From assembly GCF_900537075.1 (NCBI RefSeq), contig NZ_UNRA01000002.1, positions 793,249 through 857,248 of the forward strand: a DNA stretch of 64,000 nt. The letters run 5' to 3'. Shown piece by piece: positions 8,872 to 17,941 of the stretch. The notes under the pieces are model-generated. The model saw nothing but the letters and a program-made list of their open reading frames with translations. It was not told the origin of the DNA and made no database searches. A program made the translations under genes and the position numbers. Numbering within the stretch: the stretch's first letter is position 1; every line of letters begins with the position of its first letter. The stretch comes from Tropicibacter sp. Alg240-R139 (GTDB lineage Bacteria > Pseudomonadota > Alphaproteobacteria > Rhodobacterales > Rhodobacteraceae).

Positions 8872-10086
8872 TCACACTGGGAACTGATGCAATTCAACGG
8901 GTTTGCTGTACCCTTTGAGTTCAAACGCACCAATCGCCCCCGAGCTTTCGGGGTGATGGTGTACAAACTCGTCTGTCGCCAGAATCTTGCTCTCAAGGTC
9001 ACGTGTCAAAGCCTCGCACCGCGTAAGCAAGCCAACCGCCTGACCGGTTGCGGTGAAATCAAGTCTCTTCTCTGTGCCAACGTTTCCATACAGCACCTGA
9101 CCGGCGTGCAAAGCGACGCCAAACTCGATGATTGGCTTGTTGTCGCGCACCCGTGCAGTGTTCAGCTGGGTCGCGCGGGCAAACGACTCGCGGGCCGCTG
9201 ACAGGGCGGCCATACACATGTTTTGCGCTGGGCGGGTGGTCTGCTCGAATGGGAAAATCGCTAGCACCCCGTCGCCGACAAACTTCAAAACCTCACCGCC
9301 GTGATCCAGAACCGCCCCGGCGGTGCAATCAAAATAGTCGTTCAGGGTTTGCAAATAAGCCCGCTCTTCCAATTCACAGGAAAGCGGTAGAGAGCTTGCA
9401 AGATCGCTGAAGAACAGGGCGCAGTCGATGCGGTTGCCATCGCCGCGCGCGGTTTGGCCAGTCAACACACGCCGTCCCGATAGCCGCCCCAGATAGGAAT
9501 CCAACAAAGTGGCCGCCAAGATCTTTTCGGTTTCCAACCGTACGCAGACCATCAGGGGCGTCAAAAGGTGCCTGAGACCGTTCAGAATATCTGGGCTGAA
9601 ACCGCCAAAACTGCGGGTGCTGAACGACACCGCAGCACCCAGACCGAATTTGACATCGTTTTCGCGAATGGCGGTGTTGTCCCCAAACGTCTTGGCAAAC
9701 CCGGCATAGCCAGTAACTCCGCTTTCGGCGAGCTGTTCGAACAACGGGTATTGCGCGCAATCGCCAGGGTCGCTGAGGTCGGCCACAACTTCGTCTCGTG
9801 TGCGTTGCAACATCAATTCGGCAAATGGGGTCTTTTCTCGCGAGCGGGCAGCGACACGGTTGCGCGGGATGACGTCCCAATCCACGCGCCCTTTTTCCAG
9901 ATCCCAGGTCAAGGTGATCAGCCCGATTACCGGATGCAGCATTGAACGGCCAATGGCGATCCGGTTCACCGGAACCCCACCATTTACCAACCGCTTCCCC
10001 AGGCTTTCAACAGTGTCGGACAGTTCTGCGTCGCTCAGGGAACGCTCGAGTAACCAATCAGCTACCGAAGAAAAGAAGTCCTGCAT
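8872..10086 (-). CDS. Class III adenylate/guanylate cyclase-like protein
   Basis: A 404-residue protein: an N-terminal region of about 215 residues without a recognised domain, then a cyclase homology domain. Metal-site Asp residues are in ALFFSDL and in FVGDGVLAIF, and the substrate-purine Lys is in VLKFVGDG. In the second half, ATGQAVGLLTR carries Thr at the adenine-selecting position and the transition-state Arg, but Gly where the transition-state Asn normally stands. The start was chosen at the ATG at 10086, after a G-rich site; a GTG two codons earlier is possible. It is divergent from rpiA. It may be a weak cyclase or a nucleotide-binding sensor. No membrane segment is evident. Confidence 0.8.
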   Translation of the reverse strand: MQDFFSSVADWLLERSLSDAELSDTVESLGKRLVNGGVPVNRIAIGRSMLHPVIGLITLTWDLEKGRVDWDVIPRNRVAARSREKTPFAELMLQRTRDEVVADLSDPGDCAQYPLFEQLAESGVTGYAGFAKTFGDNTAIRENDVKFGLGAAVSFSTRSFGGFSPDILNGLRHLLTPLMVCVRLETEKILAATLLDSYLGRLSGRRVLTGQTARGDGNRIDCALFFSDLASSLPLSCELEERAYLQTLNDYFDCTAGAVLDHGGEVLKFVGDGVLAIFPFEQTTRPAQNMCMAALSAARESFARATQLNTARVRDNKPIIEFGVALHAGQVLYGNVGTEKRLDFTATGQAVGLLTRCEALTRDLESKILATDEFVHHHPESSGAIGAFELKGYSKPVELHQFPV

Positions 10087-10261
10087 GAACACCGTCGCCC
10101 CCCAAGGATCGAAATATGTTGGACTGAAGTATCATATTGAATGCATCTTTTGTCCAAGACATTTGAAATTGGGCAGGAACTGCATCACCGTTACAAAAGA
10201 AACTCGCGTGCCGGGCGTGCGTCTCATATAAGCAAAGTCGAAACACCGAGGGGAGCCCGCC

Positions 10262-11050
10262 ATGACCGGAGAATTGTCGCCTATCGACAAAGCCAAATTC
10301 GTGGCCGCCAAGCGGGCCGCCGATTTTGTCGAGGACGGGATGCGCGTGGGTCTGGGCACCGGGTCGACCGCCGCATGGCTGGTGCGGTGCCTGGGCGAGA
10401 TGGTTCGCGACGAGGGGCTCAAGATCAAAGGTGTGCCGACCTCGACCCGCACGGCAGAGCTGGCACGCGATGTTGGCATCGACGTGATCAGTCTGGATGA
10501 GGCGCGCTGGCTGGACCTGACGATTGATGGCGCGGATGAGTTCGACGGCGACCTGAACCTGATCAAGGGCGGTGGCGGTGCATTGCTGCAGGAAAAGATC
10601 GTGGCGACCGCATCAGATCAAATGGTCGTGATTGCCGACATCGGCAAAGAGGTCGAAACCCTGGGCAATTTCCCCCTGCCGGTCGAGGTGATCCCCTTTG
10701 GCTGGCAGACCACACAGGCGCTGATCGAGGAAACCCTGATCTCGATGGATGTGTTGGGGCGCTCGGCCACTTTGCGGATGAACGGGGACACGCCGTTCAT
10801 CACGGACGAGGGCAACCACATCCTGGATCTGCACCTAAATCGTATCGGCAATGCGCGCCAATTGGCGCTGGTGATCAACCAGATGCCGGGCGTGGTAGAA
10901 AACGGGCTGTTCATCGATATCTGCGATACGGTTGTGATCGGCTATGGCGATGGTCGGGTTGAGTTGCGCGATATCAACCAGGGCACGGTCGAACATGACC
11001 GGCTGGATTTTGTCGAAAGCGATAACCTGTTCACGGATCTGGCGGATTGA
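10262..11050 (+). CDS. rpiA: Ribose-5-phosphate isomerase A
   Basis: Interconverts ribose 5-phosphate and ribulose 5-phosphate in the pentose phosphate pathway; cytoplasmic. The 262-residue product has GLGTGSTAAW near residue 31, the acidic DGADEFD near 86 and KGGGGALLQEKIVA near 99, which carries the conserved active-site Lys. A GAGGGGAGC ribosome binding site precedes the ATG. The stop TGA overlaps an ATG (TGATG) that would open the next gene if a T tract did not shift the frame. The order rpiA, small gene, gor is familiar from Rhodobacteraceae. Confidence 0.97.
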   Translation: MTGELSPIDKAKFVAAKRAADFVEDGMRVGLGTGSTAAWLVRCLGEMVRDEGLKIKGVPTSTRTAELARDVGIDVISLDEARWLDLTIDGADEFDGDLNLIKGGGGALLQEKIVATASDQMVVIADIGKEVETLGNFPLPVEVIPFGWQTTQALIEETLISMDVLGRSATLRMNGDTPFITDEGNHILDLHLNRIGNARQLALVINQMPGVVENGLFIDICDTVVIGYGDGRVELRDINQGTVEHDRLDFVESDNLFTDLAD

Positions 11051-11081
11051 TGCGCAAACACAAGGGACAGACCCTTTTTTT

Positions 11082-11576
11082 TTGAAAGCAAACCTCGCCG
11101 GGCACTACGTTTGGCTCTTTCCGGTCTCAGGTGCGTGGCGCTGGTTGGGATATCCATTTGGTCATTTACTTGGCCGAACGCTAATCTGGTCGTTCTCAGT
11201 TTTCCGGCAATTTGGGGCGTTCGATCTCTTGCGTAACTTGTCCCGTCGGCCTTTGGTTTTCACAGTCGGACCTGAGGGGATTGGGTTTCAGGCACCGGAT
11301 GGGACTTGGGTGAATGTCTTCTGGTCATTGGTGCGCTCATTCGAATTGAACCGCAGGGACCGAAGCCGGGTATTTGGCAAAAGTTGGATCAATCTGGATG
11401 ACCCGGACAAAGGTCGTCACCGCCTGCGCATTCCGTTGCAATCGCTTGATCCGGACATATGTGAGCAACTCATCGCGGATATCCAGACGTATCGCACCGA
11501 CGTGACCGCCCCCTGGCAACAGCAATTGGCCAAACGCGCGGGCGACTTGAACAGACTGGACAGCAGCGCGGTATAA
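11082..11576 (+). CDS. Unrecognised protein after rpiA, start region disrupted by a T9 tract
   Basis: The frame ending at 11576 encodes about 164 residues with good coding character: an N-terminal amphipathic or hydrophobic stretch (HYVWLFPVSGAWRWLGYPFG), then a soluble domain resembling a PH-like fold (GPEGIGFQAPDGTWVNVFWSLVRSFE). No ATG opens this frame; the nearest usable codon is TTG at 11082. An ATG at 11050, overlapping the rpiA stop, opens the frame MRKHKGQTLFF, which hits a stop because of nine Ts at 11075-11083. One extra T would join it to the downstream frame. The true start is therefore either the TTG or the ATG read through slippage or a sequence error. Confidence 0.6.
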   Translation: MKANLAGHYVWLFPVSGAWRWLGYPFGHLLGRTLIWSFSVFRQFGAFDLLRNLSRRPLVFTVGPEGIGFQAPDGTWVNVFWSLVRSFELNRRDRSRVFGKSWINLDDPDKGRHRLRIPLQSLDPDICEQLIADIQTYRTDVTAPWQQQLAKRAGDLNRLDSSAV

Positions 11577-11635
11577 GGTACACCCCTTTGCACGGTCTCT
11601 TGGCCGGTGGTAGAATTCCAGATGAGGCGGAATAG

Positions 11636-12994
11636 ATGAGCTTTGACTATGATCTCTTCGTGATTGGTGGCGGTTCGGGCGGCGTGCGTGCGGCGCGTGT
11701 GGCTGCGGGCGACACCGGGGCCAAGGTGGCGCTGGCCGAAGAGGACCGCTATGGCGGCACCTGTGTGATCCGCGGCTGTGTCCCCAAAAAGCTGATGGTT
11801 TTTGCCAGCGAATATTCCGGCATGGTCGAAGATGCGCAAAGCTATGGCTGGGACATCAAGCCGGGTGCCTTCAACTGGGACGCGTTCAAGGGCAAGCTGC
11901 ATGCTGAACTGGACCGACTGGAAGGCATCTATCGCAACATCCTGAAGAACAACGGCGTCGAAAGCTTTGATCAGCGCGCCGTAGTGGTCGATCCGCACAC
12001 CGTCGAGCTGGCAGATGGCACCCGCAAGACGGCCAAGCATATTCTGGTCGCGACCGGTGGCTGGCCAACGATCCCAGAGTTTCCGGGCTCGGACCTGGCG
12101 ATCACCTCGAACGAGATTTTCCATCTGGATGAGTTGCCCAAAAAGATGCTCATCGTCGGCGGTGGCTACATCGCTTGCGAATTTGCAGGCATCATGAACG
12201 GTCTGGGCATCGAGGTGACGCAATACTATCGTGGGGCGCAGATCCTGCGTGGCTTTGATGACGAAGCGCGCGGTCTGGTCAGCGAAGAGATGTGCCAAAA
12301 CGGCATCGACCTGCATCTGGGCACCAATGTGCTGGAGATGAGCAAAGAGGGCGATCAGATCCGGGTCAAGGCGACCAACGGGGATGAAAACCTGTTCGAT
12401 CAGGTGATGTACGCCACGGGGCGCAACCCAAACTCGACCGGTCTGGGCCTTGAGGCGCTGGGCGTTGAGCTGGGTCGCAAGGGTGAGATCAAGGTTGATC
12501 AGTACAGCCAGACGGGCGTCCCCTCGATCTATGCCATCGGCGACGTCACCGACCGGGTGAACCTGACACCGGTTGCGATCCGCGAAGGCATGGCCTTTGT
12601 AGAGACGGTTTTCAAAGGCAACCCGACATCGCCCGATCACGACCTGATCCCGACAGCGATCTTTACCCAGCCCGAGATGGGCACAGTGGGACTGTCCGAG
12701 GAAGAAGCCGCCGAGCAGGAACCGGTTGAAGTATACGCAACCTCGTTCAAGCCGATGCAGCAGAGCTTTGCGGGGCGTTCGGCGCGGGTGCTGATGAAGC
12801 TGATTGTGTCCAAGGCCACGCGCAAGGTGTTGGGCTGTCACATCGTCGCCCCCGGCGCGGGCGAGATGATCCAGCTGGCCGGAATCGCGGTCAAGATGGG
12901 CGCGACCAAGGAAGATTTCGACCGGACCGTGGCGGTGCACCCGACCATGTCCGAAGAACTGGTCACAATGAAGCAGCCAGTGCGCAGCGCTTGA
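11636..12994 (+). CDS. gor: Glutathione-disulfide reductase
   Basis: Reduces oxidised glutathione with NADPH; FAD flavoprotein of the cytoplasm. The 452-residue sequence has the FAD-binding GGGSGG at 11-16, redox-active Cys43 and Cys48 in GGTCVIRGCVPKK, a second Rossmann motif (GGGYIACEFAG) for NADPH, the YAIGDVTDR FAD motif, and the catalytic HPTMSEEL at the C-terminus. Length fits the family. It stands 60 bases after the preceding gene and may share its transcript. It supplies glutathione for the three GST-type proteins of the window. Confidence 0.95.
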   Translation: MSFDYDLFVIGGGSGGVRAARVAAGDTGAKVALAEEDRYGGTCVIRGCVPKKLMVFASEYSGMVEDAQSYGWDIKPGAFNWDAFKGKLHAELDRLEGIYRNILKNNGVESFDQRAVVVDPHTVELADGTRKTAKHILVATGGWPTIPEFPGSDLAITSNEIFHLDELPKKMLIVGGGYIACEFAGIMNGLGIEVTQYYRGAQILRGFDDEARGLVSEEMCQNGIDLHLGTNVLEMSKEGDQIRVKATNGDENLFDQVMYATGRNPNSTGLGLEALGVELGRKGEIKVDQYSQTGVPSIYAIGDVTDRVNLTPVAIREGMAFVETVFKGNPTSPDHDLIPTAIFTQPEMGTVGLSEEEAAEQEPVEVYATSFKPMQQSFAGRSARVLMKLIVSKATRKVLGCHIVAPGAGEMIQLAGIAVKMGATKEDFDRTVAVHPTMSEELVTMKQPVRSA

Positions 12995-13063
12995 TTTGCA
13001 AGCTGGAACACACAGGTTTAAGTTGACGCCGCAATGTGCGGTCTGACGAAGGGATAACAACGA

Positions 13064-14221
13064 ATGGCGGGCAATAACGGTGGCCCCTGGGGGGGCGGAG
13101 GCTCTTCCGGTGGCGGCGGCAACCGAGGCAACGGCGGGAACAACGGGAACGGGCAGCGCCCACCCGAAGGTGACAAACCCCAGATCCCCGAAATCGACGA
13201 CCTGATGAAAAAAGGTCAGGAACAACTGCGTGTGCTGATGGGCGGCCGTGGTGACAATCGCGGCGGCAGCGGCGGTTCCGGCCAAGGCGGCGGCGGTGGT
13301 CCGCTCTTTACCCGCGGCACCATTGGTTTGGGCCTTGTTGCGGCGGCGGTTCTGTGGGGCTTTGCCAGCATCTACACCGTCAAACCCGAAGAAAAGTCAG
13401 TCGAATTGTTCCTGGGCAAGTTTTCGGCCATCGGTGAACCGGGCCTGAACTTTGCACCCTGGCCGCTGGTCACAGCCGAGGTTATCCCGGTCACCCGCGA
13501 ACAGACCGAGGATATGGGCGGCGCCCGTGGTGGCAATGATGGCCTGATGTTGACCGGCGACGAAAACGTTGTCGACATCGACTATCAGGTTGTTTGGAAC
13601 ATCAACGACCCCGCTCAATACCTGTTCAATCTGCGCGACCCGCGCCCGACCATCCGCGCGGTGTCGGAATCGGCGATGCGTGAAATTATCGCCCAATCCG
13701 ATCTGGCGCCGATCCTGAACCGGGATCGTGGTGTTATCGGTGACCGCCTGCAGGACCTGATCCAGTCGACATTGGACAGCTACGATTCGGGTGTGAACAT
13801 CATCCGTGTCAACTTTGACAAAGCTGACCCACCGCCGACCGTGATCGACGCCTTCCGCGACGTTCAGGCAGCGGCGCAGGAACGGGACCGCTTGCAAAAC
13901 GTGGCCGATGCCTATGCCAACCGTGTGTTGGCCGAAGCTCGCGGTGAAGCGGCACAGTTGCTGGAAGAAGCCGAAGGGTACCGCGCCAGCGTGGTGAACG
14001 AGGCCGAAGGTGAAGCCAGCCGTTTCTCGGCCGTTTTAGAAGAATACTCCAAAGCGCCCGAAGTGACCCGCAAGCGTCTGTATCTGGAAACCATGGAGCA
14101 GGTTCTGGGTGATGTGAACAAGGTGATCCTTGATCCCAGCACCGGTGGAGAAGGACAGGGCGTTGTGCCTTACCTGCCGCTCAATGAACTGCAGCGCAAA
14201 TCTGGCGAGGGGTCGAACTGA
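13064..14221 (+). CDS. hflK: FtsH protease modulator HflK
   Basis: An inner-membrane SPFH/prohibitin protein that forms the HflKC complex around FtsH and tunes its proteolysis. The 385-residue chain starts with a Gly/Asn-rich disordered segment (about 1-75), then one membrane helix (about 84-105) and the SPFH domain, then a coiled helix rich in Ala/Glu/Arg (NRVLAEARGEAAQLLEEAEGY). Its stop overlaps the hflC start (TGATG), as in most hflKC operons. FtsH itself is not in the window. Confidence 0.95.
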   Translation: MAGNNGGPWGGGGSSGGGGNRGNGGNNGNGQRPPEGDKPQIPEIDDLMKKGQEQLRVLMGGRGDNRGGSGGSGQGGGGGPLFTRGTIGLGLVAAAVLWGFASIYTVKPEEKSVELFLGKFSAIGEPGLNFAPWPLVTAEVIPVTREQTEDMGGARGGNDGLMLTGDENVVDIDYQVVWNINDPAQYLFNLRDPRPTIRAVSESAMREIIAQSDLAPILNRDRGVIGDRLQDLIQSTLDSYDSGVNIIRVNFDKADPPPTVIDAFRDVQAAAQERDRLQNVADAYANRVLAEARGEAAQLLEEAEGYRASVVNEAEGEASRFSAVLEEYSKAPEVTRKRLYLETMEQVLGDVNKVILDPSTGGEGQGVVPYLPLNELQRKSGEGSN

Positions 14222-15102
14222 TGCGGAAGACAACATTCATTCTCCCCGTGATCGTGGTTGCCGTTGTGGTGGCTCTGTCAGCGCTTTTCATTGTGGACGA
14301 GCGTGAAAAGGCGCTTGTTCTGCAGTTTGGTCGTGTGATTGACGTCAAGGAAGAGCCGGGTCTGGCATTCAAGATCCCGCTGATCCAAGAGGTCGTGCGC
14401 TATGACAGCCGTATCTTGTCGATCGACGTACAACCGCTCGAAGTGACGCCGCTGGATGATCGTCGTTTGGTGGTTGATGCCTTTGCCCGGTACCGGATCA
14501 GAGACGTCAAACAGTTCCGTCAGGCCGTTGGTGTCGGTGGGCTGGCTACGGCCGAGGACCGCCTGGACAGCATCTTGCGTGCTGAAACACGCGAAGTGTT
14601 GGGTTCGGTCAGCTCCAAGGACATCCTTAGCTCGGATCGTGCGGCGCTGATGCTGCGCATCCGCAATGCGGCGATTGCCGAGGCTATGGCCTTGGGTCTG
14701 GAAGTCATCGACGTGCGTTTGAAAGCCACCGATCTACCAAGCCAGAACCTTGAAGCGACGTTTGACCGGATGCGCGCCGAGCGTGAGCGGGAAGCGACAG
14801 ACGAACGTGCCCGTGGTAACGAGGCGGCGCAGCGTGTGCGCGCGCAGGCCGATCGGACAGTGGTTGAACTGGTGTCCGAGGCCAAGCGTGAAGCCGAAGT
14901 GACACGCGGTGAAGCGGACGCGCAGCGGAACGGCATTTTTGCCGAAGCTTACGGGCAGGATGCGGAATTCTTTGAATTCTACCGTTCGCTAACCGCCTAT
15001 GCGCGCGCGTTGAAAGGCGAAAACAGCTCGTTGGTGATGAGCCCGGATTCCGAGTTCTTCAACTATCTCAAGTCGTCTAACGGCGCGGCAGCGTCTGAGT
15101 GA
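14221..15102 (+). CDS. hflC: FtsH protease modulator HflC
   Basis: Partner of HflK in the periplasm-facing ring around FtsH. The 293-residue protein has an N-terminal membrane helix (about 5-25), an SPFH domain beginning DEREKALVLQFGR, and a long charged helix (MRAEREREATDERARGNEAA). It retains the family's tyrosine/phenylalanine-rich end (EFFEFYRSLTAYARAL). Start and stop overlap both neighbours by one base, so hflK, hflC and the small gene behind are one translationally coupled unit. Confidence 0.95.
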   Translation: MRKTTFILPVIVVAVVVALSALFIVDEREKALVLQFGRVIDVKEEPGLAFKIPLIQEVVRYDSRILSIDVQPLEVTPLDDRRLVVDAFARYRIRDVKQFRQAVGVGGLATAEDRLDSILRAETREVLGSVSSKDILSSDRAALMLRIRNAAIAEAMALGLEVIDVRLKATDLPSQNLEATFDRMRAEREREATDERARGNEAAQRVRAQADRTVVELVSEAKREAEVTRGEADAQRNGIFAEAYGQDAEFFEFYRSLTAYARALKGENSSLVMSPDSEFFNYLKSSNGAAASE

Positions 15103-15296
15103 TGGCAACGATCCTTCTGGCTTTAGGGCTGGTATTGATTGTCGAGGGGCTGGCGTACGCGCTGGCCCCTTCGCTTATCGAGCGTATGCTTGAAGCGCTT
15201 CGTCAGATCCCCGAGGTCGCGCGTCGACAGGTGGGGCTGCTGGCACTGGTCAGCGGGCTTATTTTGGTCTGGCTGGCCCATCAATTGGGCGTCTGA
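15102..15296 (+). CDS. DUF2065 (YjeT-like) small membrane protein
   Basis: A 64-residue protein with two membrane helices (about 2-20 and 44-60) joined by a basic-acidic loop (ERMLEALRQIPEVARRQVG). This pattern fits DUF2065, often found behind hflC. The ATG at 15102 overlaps the hflC stop (TGATG); a GTG one codon upstream is possible but less likely. Function unknown; coupling suggests a link to the HflKC complex. Confidence 0.85.
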   Translation: MATILLALGLVLIVEGLAYALAPSLIERMLEALRQIPEVARRQVGLLALVSGLILVWLAHQLGV

Positions 15297-15422
15297 AGTC
15301 ACGAGCGGTTGAATTGACTGCGATCTGACGTTGCGGGGGCGCACTTTCTGACTACATTAGATGCAACTGCAGGTGTCCAGTCAAACGGGCGCACGATTAG
15401 ATTTGTTTCAAGGAGGCTTCCA

Positions 15423-16928
15423 GTGCAGTCGAAAGCACGTGCAATTTCCCTAACGCAGGACCGCGATACATGGATGTCGCAGGCGCGACTGATGTGGTTG
15501 GTGGCCTTGTCGGCGCTGTTCGTGTTGACGCAGGCGCTGATCGCGCAAGCTCGCCCCGAAAGCCTGGCGCCGCTGGCCGAAAAGATCAGCCCGGCGGTGG
15601 TCAACATCACCACTTCGACCCTGGTTGAGGGGCGCGCTGGCCCGCAAGGTATCGTACCCGAAGGGTCACCGTTCGAGGACTTCTTTCGCGAATTCCAGGA
15701 CCGCAACGATAACGGCAACGGCAACGGCGACCGTCCGCGTCGCAGTTCGGCCTTGGGTTCGGGGTTTGTAATCTCTGAGGATGGTTTCATTGTCACCAAC
15801 AACCACGTGATCGCCGAAGCTGACGAGATCCTGATCGAGTTTTTTCCGGGTGAAGGCCAACCGGCTAAGGAGCTGGTGGCCAAAGTGATTGGCACCGACG
15901 AAAAAACCGACATCGCGTTATTGAAGGTCGAGGCTGATGGCCCGCTGAAGTTCGTAAAGTTCGGTGACAGTGACACCGCCCGCGTGGGCGATTGGGTCAT
16001 CGCCATGGGCAACCCGCTTGGGCAGGGCTTTTCGGTGAGTGCCGGTATCGTGTCGGCTCGCAACCGGGCGCTCAGCGGGTCCTATGACGACTACATTCAG
16101 ACGGACGCGGCCATCAACCGGGGCAATTCGGGCGGGCCTTTGTTCAACATGGATGGCCAAGTGGTCGGCGTGAACACCGCGATTCTATCGCCCAACGGCG
16201 GCTCGATCGGTATTGGGTTCTCGATGGCCTCGAACGTGGTCACCAAGGTGGTCAACCAGCTCAAGGAATTCGGCGAAACCCGCCGCGGCTGGCTGGGTGT
16301 GCGCATTCAGGATGTGACCGACGATGTGGCCGAGGCCATGGGGCTGAGCAAAGCCTCGGGTGCCCTGATCACCGATGTGCCCGAGGGGCCCGCAAAAGAG
16401 GCAGGCCTTTTGTCAGGCGACGTCATCATGACCTTTGACGGGGTTGATGTGAAAGACACTCGCGCCCTGGTACGCCAGGTCGGCGAAACCACGGTCGGCA
16501 AAGCCGTGCGTGTGGTTGTCTATCGTGACGGAGGGACGCAGACCGTATTGGTGACCCTGGGTCGTCGTGAGGATGCCGAACGTGCGCCGGATGGCGATAG
16601 CGAAGGCGAAACCGAGCCGGAAACGGCACAGAAAAGCGTTCTGGGCCTGACCCTAGGCAGTCTGACGTCTGACTTGCGTACGGAATTGGGACTGGACGAT
16701 GATGCCACCGGGTTGGTTGTCATGGACATCGACGAGACCTCGGAAGCGTTTGAAAAAGGACTGCGTGCGGGTGATCTGATCACCGAAGCGGGTCAGCAAA
16801 AGGTCACGTCGCTGGCGGATCTTGATGATCGTATAGAAGAGGCCACTGAGGCCGGGCGCAAGTCGCTGCTGCTGCTGGTACGGCGGGCGGGCGAACCGCG
16901 GTTCGTGGCGTTAACACTGGACGAGTAA
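15423..16928 (+). CDS. degP: Do family (DegP/HtrA) periplasmic serine endopeptidase
   Basis: Degrades misfolded envelope proteins. The 501-residue precursor has a basic N-terminus and hydrophobic signal helix (about 20-42). The protease domain has His128 (NNHVI), Asp163 (TDIALL) and Ser236 (GNSGGP), then two PDZ domains (about 275-370 and 400-495). The GTG start at 15423 follows an AGGAGG by seven bases, which decides for it over an internal ATG at 15474. The gene lies 126 bases after the hflKC unit and is followed by a terminator. Grouping with hflKC suggests an envelope quality-control cluster. An exact DegP/DegQ/MucD assignment is not possible from sequence alone. Confidence 0.92.
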   Translation: MQSKARAISLTQDRDTWMSQARLMWLVALSALFVLTQALIAQARPESLAPLAEKISPAVVNITTSTLVEGRAGPQGIVPEGSPFEDFFREFQDRNDNGNGNGDRPRRSSALGSGFVISEDGFIVTNNHVIAEADEILIEFFPGEGQPAKELVAKVIGTDEKTDIALLKVEADGPLKFVKFGDSDTARVGDWVIAMGNPLGQGFSVSAGIVSARNRALSGSYDDYIQTDAAINRGNSGGPLFNMDGQVVGVNTAILSPNGGSIGIGFSMASNVVTKVVNQLKEFGETRRGWLGVRIQDVTDDVAEAMGLSKASGALITDVPEGPAKEAGLLSGDVIMTFDGVDVKDTRALVRQVGETTVGKAVRVVVYRDGGTQTVLVTLGRREDAERAPDGDSEGETEPETAQKSVLGLTLGSLTSDLRTELGLDDDATGLVVMDIDETSEAFEKGLRAGDLITEAGQQKVTSLADLDDRIEEATEAGRKSLLLLVRRAGEPRFVALTLDE

Positions 16929-16967
16929 ACGGGCCACCCCGCATCAGTGGGGGAGGGGTCTCTGAAA

Positions 16968-16999
16968 GGTCGCAGCTTTGAAGGCTGCGGCCTTTTTCT
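16968..16999 (+). terminator. Intrinsic terminator of the Do protease gene
   Basis: Stem GGTCGCAGC / GCTGCGGCC (one G-T pair) with loop TTTGAAG, followed by TTTTT, 40 bases after the stop. Confidence 0.85.
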
Positions 17000-17013
17000 A
17001 TGCCGGGGCTAAA

Positions 17014-17049
17014 CAAAAAAGAAGCCATGCAACCCGAAGGTGCATGGCT
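17014..17049 (-). terminator. Intrinsic terminator for the Crp/Fnr transcript
   Basis: Perfect stem AGCCATGCA / TGCATGGCT. Read on the minus strand it is followed by CTTCTTTTTTG. It lies about 137 bases past the stop of the Crp/Fnr gene, leaving a long 3' untranslated stretch. Confidence 0.75.
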
Positions 17050-17185
17050 CCTCATGTGGTGCGGTGGCACATTAGGACAGAACACTGGGGATGTTCCTGC
17101 GCCTCCTGGTACGGTTACCTAGGGCAATCATGCAGGGAATGCAGGAGCAGCGTCTGTGAACAAAGTCACATGCGTCGTCGGAGGG

Positions 17186-17854
17186 TCAGATTTGGTCCAG
17201 TTCAGCCAGATCGCGCAGCGCGTCAAAGTCCCGGATGATCAATGCGCCACGCGTAGCATCCAGCACACCGATGCGTTTCCAACCCGAAATGGTTTTTGAC
17301 ACCGCCTCGCGCGTGGCGCCCACGTACTCGGCCAGTTCTGACTGTGAGAGGTTGATCGTCTCGGGACACGCTGCGTCCACCAACGCCAGATGCAGAAGTT
17401 TGCGGGCCAGCCGGGTGGGGACCGCGAGAAAGACCTGCTCGTTGAGTTGTTGACCCATCCAACGCATGCGCTGTCCGGCCAGGCGGATCAGGTCCCCGGC
17501 AAGTTCTGGATGTTCTTGGATCTGGAGCAGGACGTCCACGCTGCGGACCCGCAAGACCAGCGAGGGTTCGGTGGCTGTGACCGTTGCCGTGCGTGGGCCA
17601 GGATCAAACAGCGCGATCTCGCCAAAAACGGCACCAGGCCCCATCAAATCGAGCGACAGCTTGCGCCCGTTTTGCGACACGATCGAAAACTCCAGGGAAC
17701 CTTGCGTGATGGCATAAAGGGCATCACCCTCGTCGCCTTGTTCAAACAACACCTCGCCTCGATCCAGTTTGATTTCGGTCGCTTGCGCGGAAAGCGTGGC
17801 TTTGAGGCGATCGGACGCCTGTGCTAGAAAACCGGTCTCGGGTAGTGATGTCAT
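17186..17854 (-). CDS. Crp/Fnr family transcriptional regulator
   Basis: A 222-residue regulator: cyclic-nucleotide-binding-like beta barrel (about 15-125, with GEIALFDPGPRTATV), a dimer helix, and a C-terminal winged helix (SELAEYVGATREAVSKTISGWKRIGV). The N-terminus lacks the Cys cluster of oxygen-sensing FNR proteins; the only Cys is in the linker (AACPET). It therefore probably responds to a nucleotide or another ligand. The frame is open further upstream, but the Met at 17854 (MTSLPETGF) gives the normal family length, and the extension runs into repeat element E. It is monogenic with its own terminator. Confidence 0.9.
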   Translation of the reverse strand: MTSLPETGFLAQASDRLKATLSAQATEIKLDRGEVLFEQGDEGDALYAITQGSLEFSIVSQNGRKLSLDLMGPGAVFGEIALFDPGPRTATVTATEPSLVLRVRSVDVLLQIQEHPELAGDLIRLAGQRMRWMGQQLNEQVFLAVPTRLARKLLHLALVDAACPETINLSQSELAEYVGATREAVSKTISGWKRIGVLDATRGALIIRDFDALRDLAELDQI

Positions 17855-17941
17855 GCAATGCCCCCTTTGTTTCAGGTCTAGGGGCAGAGAAAAATCAATG
17901 CAACGCTTTAGGTTTGTACAAGTTGCTCCGCCTTCGGCTGC

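Noticed and set aside
11417-13285. 622-codon minus-strand frame across gor
   Set aside because: His/Gln-rich antisense shadow of gor and hflK with no domain pattern.
17072-17131. 19-codon Arg-rich minus-strand ORF
   Set aside because: No Shine-Dalgarno sequence, too short to judge; mentioned only within a possible small-RNA region.
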